DNA of 5,157 nucleotides from Thiotrichaceae bacterium (lineage in GTDB: Bacteria > Pseudomonadota > Gammaproteobacteria > SZUA-229), in NCBI GenBank assembly GCA_002746365.1, contig NVWZ01000031.1, positions 14,974-20,130 of the forward strand, given 5' to 3'. Numbering within the stretch: position 1 is the first letter of the stretch; every line of letters begins with the position of its first letter. Positions 1 to 5,157 of this stretch are shown here, piece after piece. Under the pieces are notes generated by a model that ran no database searches, was not told where the DNA came from, and worked only from the letters and a program-made list of their open reading frames with translations. The position numbers and the translations under genes were made by a program.

Positions 1-1652
1 TCCTGACTCACATCCAGTTCCTGCAACAAGGCAGAAATCTGTGCGACACTAATGTCACCTCGCCCCAGATTTATATATAAATCTTTTGTCGCATCCAGTT
101 TGAAATGTCCAACAATTTTTTCCAGATCCGGCTTTATACCATAGCGTTTAAACTCACGTTCACATAATGCTTTGCCTTCAAGATAATTTTTTTCTTTATC
201 CTGTTTCCTAAACCAGCCTCGGATGCGATTTCTTGCACGTGTAGTTTTTATGTAACCCAGATGCGAAATCATCCAGTCACGCCTCGGTGCAGGTTCTTTT
301 GTTGTTAAAATTTCTACCCGTTCGCCATTTTTTAACGGGTACGTTAGCTGAACGATACGACCATTCACTTTTGCGCCACGACAACGGTGACCCACTTCAG
401 TATGAACCGCATAGGCAAAATCAAGTGGCGTTCCGCCTTCAGGCAAATCAATGACTCTGCCTTCCGGTGTTAACACGAACACCCGGTCGTGAAACATCTC
501 TGACTTAAAACTCTCTAACAACTCTTCATCATTACTTTGCGATGAATCGAGCAGTTTCCGCAACGAATCGATACCCGACTGCACCTTATTTTTCTGACCA
601 CTGGCTTCTTTGTATCGCCAGTGCGCTGCCACACCAAATTCAGCAAACTCATTCATTTGTTTGGTACGTATCTGAATCTCTACCGGTTTACCATAGGGGC
701 CATAAACGGCAGTGTGTAATGATTGATAACCATTTTTCTTTGGATTGGCAATATAATCATCAAACTCTTTATTAATATGACGCCACTGCGCATGCACAAG
801 ACCTAGCACAACGTAACATTCTGCAATGCTCTCAACGACGACACGTACTGCACGAACATCATACAACTCATTAAAGCTACGATGCTTTTCAGTCATTTTC
901 TTCCAGATACTATAAATATGCTTGGGTCGGCCATAAATTTCAGCGGAGATATCTTCTTTACTCGCTATATTCTTTATTTTCTCGACGACATCGACAATAA
1001 ATTGTTCGCGCTCTTCGCGTTTTTCCTGGAGACTTTTTGCGATGGTTTTATAGGTATCAGGTTCCAGATAACGAAATGCCAGATCTTCCAGCTCCCACTT
1101 CAACTGACCAATACCTAGACGATTTGCGATAGGCGCAAATATCTCCAGACTCTCTTTTGCCACTTCCTGCTGTTCATCTACATCGGCAAGTTTTAATTGC
1201 CGCAAACGCTGCACACGATAAGCAAGTTTGATTAACACGGCACGCACATCATCAACCATCGATAACAACATACGTCGCAGTCGTTCTACTTGTTCAGGTG
1301 ATGCCTCATCACTTTCACCATGAAACGCATGAAGTTTTAATACGCTGTTCACCAGCTTCATTATTTCCTTGCCGTAAACATTTTCTAATTCTTCACTGTC
1401 AATCGATTTGGATAATTGACGACCGCTTAATAGTGCAACAATGAGTGTGGTTTCATCTGAACCTAACTCACTTAAGAGTAACGCAACATCTAATGAATTA
1501 GGCAACGAACCTTCTATCGATAGATCCCATACTTGATTACAAGCAAGATGTAACAGGCTATTTTCATCCACGTCAAAACCCACCAACTGATGCAGAAACT
1601 GCTCAATAGTGAAATCTTTTGTTATCTGATTGAAGTGATGCGTTTTTTGCAT
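1..1652 (-). CDS. relA: RelA, (p)ppGpp synthetase (GTP pyrophosphokinase), C-terminus cut by window edge
   Basis: RelA transfers pyrophosphate from ATP to GTP or GDP on starved ribosomes, making the alarmone (p)ppGpp of the stringent response. The 550 codons present read without a stop from an ATG at 1652 (MQKTHHFNQ). Domains in order are: a degenerate hydrolase domain, about residues 20-170, where the HD pair of bifunctional enzymes is replaced by S76-G77 (LLSGRQL); the synthetase domain, about 225-345, with GRPKHIYSIW (241-250), catalytic D265 (ELYDVRAVR), the EFDD motif (296-299) followed by YIANPKKNGYQS, and catalytic E325 (VEIQIRTKQM); and a TGS domain, about 388-450. A helical region follows. 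Compared with about 744 residues in E. coli RelA, roughly 190 residues, including the C-terminal ACT/RRM domain, are outside the window. EFDD and the lost HD pair identify RelA rather than SpoT. There is no strong Shine-Dalgarno before the ATG, so the exact start is less sure than the identity. Confidence 0.96.
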   Translation of the reverse strand, partial: MQKTHHFNQITKDFTIEQFLHQLVGFDVDENSLLHLACNQVWDLSIEGSLPNSLDVALLLSELGSDETTLIVALLSGRQLSKSIDSEELENVYGKEIMKLVNSVLKLHAFHGESDEASPEQVERLRRMLLSMVDDVRAVLIKLAYRVQRLRQLKLADVDEQQEVAKESLEIFAPIANRLGIGQLKWELEDLAFRYLEPDTYKTIAKSLQEKREEREQFIVDVVEKIKNIASKEDISAEIYGRPKHIYSIWKKMTEKHRSFNELYDVRAVRVVVESIAECYVVLGLVHAQWRHINKEFDDYIANPKKNGYQSLHTAVYGPYGKPVEIQIRTKQMNEFAEFGVAAHWRYKEASGQKNKVQSGIDSLRKLLDSSQSNDEELLESFKSEMFHDRVFVLTPEGRVIDLPEGGTPLDFAYAVHTEVGHRCRGAKVNGRIVQLTYPLKNGERVEILTTKEPAPRRDWMISHLGYIKTTRARNRIRGWFRKQDKEKNYLEGKALCEREFKRYGIKPDLEKIVGHFKLDATKDLYINLGRGDISVAQISALLQELDVSQ

Positions 1653-1812
1653 GATTCGATATTGTCTAAAAACTGGTCAGTTACGCTATAAACACCTTCA
1701 GGGAGAAGGAACAAGTTGTGACAAGAAAGTTTAGATTAAAATAGTCGGGAAAGGGAAATAAACAAAATATTGCTAAATAGTCTTATTAGTATGACGAGTT
1801 AGCTTACAACTT

Positions 1813-2226
1813 TTAACTATCTCTACAATCGGGGCATTTACCATACAAAGTGAGACTATGATCTGTCACGTGGTAACCTTTCTCATCAGCAACTTCACGC
1901 TGACGATTTTCGATTAGCTCGTCATAAAATTCTTCGACTTTGCCGCAGGAAACACAAACGATGTGATCATGGTGTCCTTTTTCAGATAATTCAAACACCG
2001 CCTGACCGCTTTCAAAATGATGGCGTTCGACCAGTCCGGCCGTTTCAAACTGTGTCAATACCCGATAGACAGTCGCTAAGCCGATTTCTTCTCCATCATT
2101 CAGCAATGACCTATATATCTCTTCTGCGCTCTGATGACGAATTTTGGACGACTCTAAAAATTCCAGAATTTTCATTCTAGGCAAGGTGATTTTTAAGCCG
2201 GCTTTTTTTAAATCACTTGATTCCAT
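1813..2226 (-). CDS. fur: Ferric uptake regulator Fur
   Basis: Fur is a cytoplasmic dimeric repressor that binds DNA when loaded with Fe(II) and controls iron uptake and storage. The 137-residue product is close to the usual family length (about 135-150). An N-terminal winged-helix domain (about 1-80) includes KKAGLKITLPRMKIL and the recognition helix region GLATVYRVLTQFE (49-61). The C-terminal dimerisation domain carries the metal ligands: H31, E79, H86 and H88 for one site; H85, D87, E106 and H123 for another; and C91-x2-C94 with C131-x2-C134 as a structural zinc site. These match the E. coli ligands at an offset of two residues. The second Cys pair is CPDC, more closely spaced than the E. 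coli CxxxxC. The start at 2226 matches the family N-terminus. A Fur box in the upstream spacer suggests autoregulation. fur is divergent from bamE and lies upstream of relA on the same strand. Confidence 0.97.
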   Translation of the reverse strand: MESSDLKKAGLKITLPRMKILEFLESSKIRHQSAEEIYRSLLNDGEEIGLATVYRVLTQFETAGLVERHHFESGQAVFELSEKGHHDHIVCVSCGKVEEFYDELIENRQREVADEKGYHVTDHSLTLYGKCPDCRDS

Positions 2227-2304
2227 AAAACTTTCTGCTGATTCTCTGGGTCATATGCGGTAATATTTCCGCCTTTGTATAAACAAGACCATTTAACCAC
2301 GTTT

Positions 2305-2333
2305 ATGATACTGAGAACCACTATCATTTGTAA
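2305..2333 (-). promoter_or_regulatory. Candidate sigma-70 promoter of fur
   Basis: Read on the minus strand, TTACAA (2328-2333) and TATCAT (2305-2310) are separated by exactly 17 bp. The -10 matches TATAAT at five of six positions; the -35 is weak (three of six against TTGACA). It would start transcription near 2298, giving a leader of about 70 nt before the fur ATG. The Fur box lies in the spacer between the two hexamers. This is a match by eye and has not been tested. Confidence 0.5.
2307..2325. promoter_or_regulatory. Fur box in the fur/bamE divergent spacer
   Basis: The 19-mer GATACTGAGAACCACTATC matches the Fur consensus GATAATGATAATCATTATC at 15 of 19 positions. In the 7-1-7 view, TGAGAAC-C-ACTATCA (2312-2326) matches 12 of 14 palindrome positions. 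It occupies the spacer of the candidate fur promoter, so bound Fur would block RNA polymerase there: the classic autoregulatory arrangement. It also lies 12 bp before the bamE start codon and overlaps TATGAT (2304-2309), a possible bamE -10 without a clear -35, so bamE could be affected as well. The match is seen directly; regulation is inferred. Confidence 0.72.
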
Positions 2334-2337
2334 TATT

Positions 2338-2682
2338 ATGAAACTATTTTCTCACCTTAAAAAAGCGACATTTATTGCCTGTTTCGCGATACTAGCGACG
2401 GCTTGTGAATCCTGGCTGCCACAAGCCCATCAGCTGGACATGAATCAGGGTAATACCATCAAATTAGAACAAAAAGAAGCCATTAAAATTGGTATGAACA
2501 AGGCTGAAGTACGAAAGATTATGGGCTCACCGATGTTGTCAGACCCGTTTCATAATCAGCGCTGGGATTATATTTATCGATTTATACCCAAAAAGGGATT
2601 TGAAAGGAAATCATTATTAACTTTGTATTTTGAAGATGAAAAACTGATTAAAATTGATGATTCACAGTATGTTGAACCTTAG
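2338..2682 (+). CDS. bamE: Outer membrane protein assembly factor BamE (SmpA/OmlA lipoprotein)
   Basis: BamE is a small periplasm-facing lipoprotein of the BAM complex, which folds and inserts beta-barrel proteins into the outer membrane; it helps join BamA to BamD. The 114-residue product starts with a lipoprotein signal (MKLFSHLKK, then a hydrophobic stretch) ending at AILATAC, so C23 is the likely lipidated residue. E24 at +2 is compatible with outer-membrane sorting. DMNQGN (34-39) corresponds to the conserved DxNQGN segment after the lipid anchor. The SmpA/OmlA core follows: IGMNKAEVRKIMGSPMLSDP (51-70), W76-DYIYRF, and the C-terminal strands LLTLYFEDEKLIKID. The start at 2338 is chosen because it gives a normal signal peptide. 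A longer reading from a TTG at 2275 would put 21 extra residues in front of the signal and run through the Fur box. No strong Shine-Dalgarno is visible. The gene is divergent from fur and convergent with ratB. Confidence 0.93.
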   Translation: MKLFSHLKKATFIACFAILATACESWLPQAHQLDMNQGNTIKLEQKEAIKIGMNKAEVRKIMGSPMLSDPFHNQRWDYIYRFIPKKGFERKSLLTLYFEDEKLIKIDDSQYVEP

Positions 2683-2684
2683 GG

Positions 2685-2768
2685 GCAGTGAATAACTAAT
2701 AGTGAATAGTGAATAGCACTATAAACGTCACTCCAGTTATTCACTATTAACTATTAGTTATTCACTGC
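2685..2768. repeat. Long heptad-built inverted repeat, probable bidirectional terminator between bamE and ratB
   Basis: Two 33-nt arms (2685-2717 and 2736-2768) are reverse complements apart from one G/A mismatch (2704/2749) and one G-T wobble (2716/2737), around an 18-nt loop. The arms are made of 7-nt units. On the left are AATAACT, AATAGTG, AATAGTG, AATAGCA from 2691; on the right are AGTTATT, CACTATT, AACTATT, AGTTATT, CACTGCT from 2735. The structure starts 2 nt after the bamE stop and ends 3 nt before the ratB stop, filling the convergent spacer. Ending both transcripts or protecting their 3' ends is the obvious role, but neither strand has a T-tract after the stem, so it is not a canonical Rho-independent terminator. 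Confidence 0.88.
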
Positions 2769-2771
2769 TAT

Positions 2772-3080
2772 CTAACCGCCTTTCTTCATCTTTTTCCCTT
2801 CAGCCGCACGTTTTCGTCTGACCTCTTTGGGGTCGGCAATTAATGGACGATAGATTTCTACGCGGTCGCCGTCTTGCAAGACGGTTGTCATGGTACTCGC
2901 CTTGCCGAAAATACCGACTTTCGATTCTTCAAGCACGGTGTCCAGCTCAGGAAAATCCATCATAATACCCGACAGTACTATGGCAGCGCCGATAGTCGTA
3001 CCAGAATCAACATTTACGCTACGAATAATTTGTTTTTCGGGTAGCGCATACGCCACTTCAATATTGATGCTTTGTGTCAT
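2772..3080 (-). CDS. ratB: RatB / RnfH-family ubiquitin-like protein
   Basis: This is a 102-residue member of the RnfH/RatB (UPF0125) family, small beta-grasp proteins with a ubiquitin-like fold. Despite the RnfH name, members near ratA have no firmly established molecular role. Visible family features are the first strand SINIEVAYALPEKQ (4-17), a central helix (about 27-39), VGIFGK (55-60), the typical DGDRVEIYRPL (70-80), and a Lys/Arg-rich tail (DPKEVRRKRAAEGKKMKK). The start at 3080 is the ATG that begins the conserved domain. An ATG further upstream at 3137 would add 19 residues lying within ratA and unlike the family. Only 7 nt separate it from the ratA stop, so the two are almost certainly co-transcribed and possibly translationally coupled. 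No clear Shine-Dalgarno is seen. Confidence 0.92.
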   Translation of the reverse strand: MTQSINIEVAYALPEKQIIRSVNVDSGTTIGAAIVLSGIMMDFPELDTVLEESKVGIFGKASTMTTVLQDGDRVEIYRPLIADPKEVRRKRAAEGKKMKKGG

Positions 3081-3087
3081 TGGAGTA

Positions 3088-3531
3088 CTAACCACGTTCA
3101 CCATAAACAACAACAGCACGTTTACAGAATGAATCAACTAATGAATTAGCGATTTGAGTAAAAATGGGTTTTGCAGCTATCGACATCAGTGCGTTATCAA
3201 ATTCGAATTCAAGATTCAGGCTAACTTTACAGGCATTCTCCGTTTTCAGTGCTTCAAATTGCCAGTAACCGCTTAATTTTTTGAAAGGACCATCAACTAA
3301 TTCAAGATCAATTCGTTTGCCTTTCTGTAACTGATTACGGGTGGTAAAGGTTTTATTTAATACGCCTTTTGCAATTTCAACCGACGCAATCATTTCAAAC
3401 TCGGTTTCACTCTTCACTGCTGAAGAACGACACCAGGGTAAAAATGATGCATAGTCGGCCACATCATTGACCAGATGATACATCTCTGCCGGTGAGTAAT
3501 GCACCAGCGCACTTCGTTGGATTTGTGACAT
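3088..3531 (-). CDS. ratA: RatA / COQ10-like START-domain protein
   Basis: This 147-residue protein of the SRPBCC/START superfamily is closely similar in layout to E. coli RatA and to the coenzyme-Q-binding COQ10 family. In E. coli, RatA was described as a toxin that binds 50S subunits and blocks 70S assembly; the COQ10 relatives bind ubiquinone and support respiration, so the physiological role in this organism is open. Diagnostic segments are MSQIQRSALVHYSPAEMYHL, VNDVADYASFLPWC, NKTFTTRNQL, LVDGPFKKLSGYW, and LEFEFDN near the C-terminal helix. The start at 3531 is chosen because the family begins at this M(S/P)QI sequence. An ATG at 3588 would add 19 unrelated residues and overlap the 3' end of the transporter gene. 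It lies 43 nt after the transporter stop and 7 nt before ratB. Confidence 0.93.
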   Translation of the reverse strand: MSQIQRSALVHYSPAEMYHLVNDVADYASFLPWCRSSAVKSETEFEMIASVEIAKGVLNKTFTTRNQLQKGKRIDLELVDGPFKKLSGYWQFEALKTENACKVSLNLEFEFDNALMSIAAKPIFTQIANSLVDSFCKRAVVVYGERG

Positions 3532-3556
3532 ATAAAACGCTAAAAATTGAATGGAT

Positions 3557-3579
3557 AAAAACTCTAGGACAGCCCTAGA
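3557..3579 (-). terminator. Weak intrinsic-terminator-like hairpin after the transporter gene
   Basis: On the minus strand, TCTAGG (3574-3579), the loop GCTGT and CCTAGA (3563-3568) form a 6-bp stem followed by GTTTTTA. The stem contains the transporter's TAG stop codon, and the T-run lies between it and the ratA start. The short, partly AT stem and five-T tract suggest partial termination, leaving open how ratA is transcribed. No convincing separate ratA promoter was found. Confidence 0.45.
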
Positions 3580-4945
3580 TTGCGCCAACCGCTTTCAGGA
3601 AGACAACAATAACCGCTACCGGTGTTATAAACCGAAGCAGGAAACGCCAAATATTATACAGCATAGGATGGGTTGCAAGTTCATCCCGAGTCGATTGTTC
3701 TCGCATTATCCAGACTGAAAATAGAGCTATAAACAAGCCTCCAATCGGTAACATGATATTTGCCGTGAGGTAATCTAAGGAATCAAAGAAAGTAAAGTTT
3801 TCAAATAGATAAGGAATTGTCAGGGTTTTGTCTTTCCATATATTGAATGAAAAGACCGTACCTAAACCGATAAACCAGGTTATTCCACCCATCCATTCAG
3901 CAGCATGAATTCGACTCATGCCTTTATTCTCGACCAGATAGGCGACAGCCGGTTCGATTAATGAAATAGCCGATGTCCAGGCTGCAAAGACCAATAAACT
4001 AAAGAACAAAACACCCACTAATGTTCCGCCTTGCATGTGACCAAACGCAATCGGCAAGGTCTGAAAAATCAACCCTGGACCCGCACCAGGCTCAAGGCCA
4101 TTGGCAAAAACAATGGGGAATATTGCCATACCGGCTAACAATGCCACCACCGTATCAGCTAGCGCAATGAGCATGGATGCCTGTGCGATAGAATGTTGCT
4201 TTTTCATGTATGAGCCGTAAACCATAATCGCGCCCATACCCAGACTCAAGGTAAAGAAGGCATGCCCCATCGCAATTAATACACCCTTACCATCAATCGG
4301 ACCGGGGGTGAATAAAAATCGCACCCCTTCCATAAAATGACCGGTTGTCATTGCATAAATAACGACGATAATCAGTAAACCAAACAACAAGGGCATTAAA
4401 AATGTCACGGCTTTTTCGATACCGTTCTTCACACCTCGTGCCACCACCGCCATGGTCATAACCATGAACACCGTGTGCCAGGCTAACAGGCGCTCGGGGT
4501 CGCTGACTAAATCAGTAAAAATACTATTTACACCATCAGCAGTGACACCCTGAAACATGCCTCCGGCGGTGCGAAACACATACGATATCGCCCAGCCAGC
4601 AATAACACTGTAATAAGAAAGAATGAGGATACCGGCAACCACACCTAACCACCCTAACCAAACCCAGTTGGGGTTACGATGCTCTTCCCGCGACAAGGCG
4701 CGCATGGTATTAATAGGGCTTTGTTTACCTCGACGACCAAGCATGATTTCAGCCATCATGATAGGCAAACCGATTAAAGCAATACACAACAGGTAAACCA
4801 GTACGAAAGTACCGCCACCATTCTCACCGGCGATATAAGGAAACTTCCAGATATTACCCAGCCCAACCGCTGAACCGGTCGCAGCCAGTATAAAAACGGT
4901 GCGATTGCTCCATTGTCCATGTATTAAAGTACGTTGTTCAGCCAT
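3575..4945 (-). CDS. Sodium-dependent transporter, NSS/SNF family
   Basis: This 456-residue inner-membrane protein belongs to the neurotransmitter:sodium symporter family (LeuT/MhsT/TnaT type), which imports amino acids or similar small amines with sodium. Eleven hydrophobic segments are seen at about 16-38, 46-68, 97-125, 155-172, 181-200, 224-246, 256-282, 308-335, 349-370, 394-415 and 433-452; 11 segments is usual for many bacterial members. TM1 has the signature GSAVGLGNIWKFPY (24-37), whose Ala-Val and N31 match LeuT sodium-site positions. GENGGGTF follows (40-47). TM3 has YYSVIAGW (111-118). TM6 has FFTLSLGMGAIMVYGSY (230-246), the unwound substrate-site helix. TM8 has AWTSAISLIEP, where T324-S325 match the LeuT Na2 Thr-Ser pair. 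The substrate cannot be assigned from these motifs. The start at 4945 gives a normal short cytoplasmic N-terminus (MAEQRTLIHGQWSNR). It is upstream of ratA on the same strand; in related genomes smpB is commonly found next to ratA. Confidence 0.93.
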   Translation of the reverse strand: MAEQRTLIHGQWSNRTVFILAATGSAVGLGNIWKFPYIAGENGGGTFVLVYLLCIALIGLPIMMAEIMLGRRGKQSPINTMRALSREEHRNPNWVWLGWLGVVAGILILSYYSVIAGWAISYVFRTAGGMFQGVTADGVNSIFTDLVSDPERLLAWHTVFMVMTMAVVARGVKNGIEKAVTFLMPLLFGLLIIVVIYAMTTGHFMEGVRFLFTPGPIDGKGVLIAMGHAFFTLSLGMGAIMVYGSYMKKQHSIAQASMLIALADTVVALLAGMAIFPIVFANGLEPGAGPGLIFQTLPIAFGHMQGGTLVGVLFFSLLVFAAWTSAISLIEPAVAYLVENKGMSRIHAAEWMGGITWFIGLGTVFSFNIWKDKTLTIPYLFENFTFFDSLDYLTANIMLPIGGLFIALFSVWIMREQSTRDELATHPMLYNIWRFLLRFITPVAVIVVFLKAVGAI

Positions 4946-5006
4946 AAATTTGCCAGTTGTTTAGAGGAGTACCCATTGTTATGCCTCTCGCATCGAAGAT
5001 TACCCA

Positions 5007-5015
5007 TTTATAGCA
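5007..5015 (-). promoter_or_regulatory. Possible extended -10 promoter of the transporter gene
   Basis: The minus strand reads TGC-TATAAA, an extended -10 pattern (TGn before a TATAAT-like hexamer matching five of six), about 60 nt upstream of the transporter ATG. No good -35 lies at 16-18 bp, which extended -10 promoters can tolerate. It is the best candidate in this spacer, but it is a short match in AT-rich DNA. Confidence 0.3.
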
Positions 5016-5114
5016 GTGACTCAAGGAGTTTATTAGAATTGCCAAAAATTTATTTAGGAGTTTGTCCGAGAATAGAAGTCGTAGCAAGGGGAAGCTGATT
5101 TGACCCTATTTTTT

Positions 5115-5157
5115 CATCATTTGAGGCGAATAGTTCCACTATTTAACGAAAAGGATG
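5115..5157. repeat. Imperfect palindrome, cut by the right window edge
   Basis: The DNA is symmetric about position 5136. AATAGT (5129-5134), loop TCC and ACTATT (5138-5143) form a perfect inner stem. Further out, TTT (5120-5122) faces AAA (5150-5152) and CATC (5115-5118) faces GATG (5154-5157) at exactly equal distances from the centre. Of 20 facing pairs outside the loop, 14 are Watson-Crick and one is G-T. Pairing is still intact at the last base, so the structure probably continues beyond the window. It resembles the core of a palindromic repeat or MITE; the family is not identified. Confidence 0.6.

Noticed and set aside
542..1118. Two plus-strand open frames opposite relA (542-775 and 882-1118).
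   Set aside because: Both are antisense to strongly conserved RelA synthetase-region coding sequence and have no recognisable features.
1685..1714. Possible relA promoter: minus-strand TTGTTC with TATAGC at 18 bp spacing, and another pair TTGTTT/TATTTT further upstream (about 1738-1765).
   Set aside because: Each has only three -35 matches in an AT-rich spacer and neither is better than the other; not enough to annotate.
1780..1812. Possible terminator after fur (AGTT...AACT on the minus strand).
   Set aside because: The stem is only 4 bp and AT-rich with no T-tract; not a credible intrinsic terminator.
2275..2337. N-terminal extension of bamE from a TTG codon.
   Set aside because: It would place 21 unrelated residues before the lipoprotein signal and pass through the fur promoter and Fur box; the ATG at 2338 gives a normal signal peptide.
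2890..3132. Plus-strand open frame opposite ratB and the end of ratA.
   Set aside because: It lies wholly antisense to well-recognised genes and shows no protein family features.
3081..3137. N-terminal extension of ratB from an upstream ATG.
   Set aside because: The extra 19 residues overlap ratA in another frame and do not resemble the family N-terminus.
3532..3588. N-terminal extension of ratA from an upstream ATG.
   Set aside because: The family begins at MSQIQRS (3531); the extension overlaps the transporter's 3' end and the terminator-like hairpin.
5155..5157. ATG at the extreme right edge preceded by GAAAAGG, possibly the start of smpB or another plus-strand gene.
   Set aside because: No coding sequence follows within the window, and these bases form the right arm of the palindrome, which explains them better.

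Overview
The window looks like a chromosomal housekeeping segment of a gammaproteobacterium with moderate to low GC. The divergent fur/bamE pair with convergent ratB-ratA just beyond it is the order known from Pseudomonas (fur-omlA-ratB-ratA-smpB). The RelA fragment also carries the EXDD synthetase signature of the monofunctional beta/gammaproteobacterial enzymes. The genus cannot be fixed from this sequence alone.

Layout, left to right. Positions 1-1652 (minus strand) hold the first 550 codons of relA, the ribosome-associated (p)ppGpp synthetase; its C-terminal part lies off the left edge. A 160-bp AT-rich spacer (1653-1812) has no convincing terminator or promoter. fur (1813-2226, minus) follows, complete with its metal-ligand residues. 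The fur/bamE spacer (2227-2337) contains a good Fur box sitting exactly between a plausible -35 and -10 of the fur promoter, which points to autoregulation. bamE (2338-2682, plus) encodes a small outer-membrane lipoprotein of the BAM complex. The whole bamE/ratB convergent spacer is filled by a near-perfect 33-bp inverted repeat built of 7-nt units. ratB (2772-3080) and ratA (3088-3531), both minus, are separated by 7 nt. A sodium-coupled NSS-family transporter (3575-4945, minus) lies upstream of ratA, with a small terminator-like hairpin between them. The last 212 bp have no gene; they hold a possible extended -10 promoter for the transporter and one half of a larger imperfect palindrome that runs off the right edge.

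Functionally the window joins iron homeostasis (Fur), the stringent response (RelA), outer-membrane assembly (BamE) and two small conserved proteins (RatA, RatB) with a transporter of unknown substrate. No new multi-gene system is evident. The most interesting signals are non-coding: the heptad-based inverted repeat, the Fur box, the right-edge palindrome, and a small upstream ORF in the fur leader.
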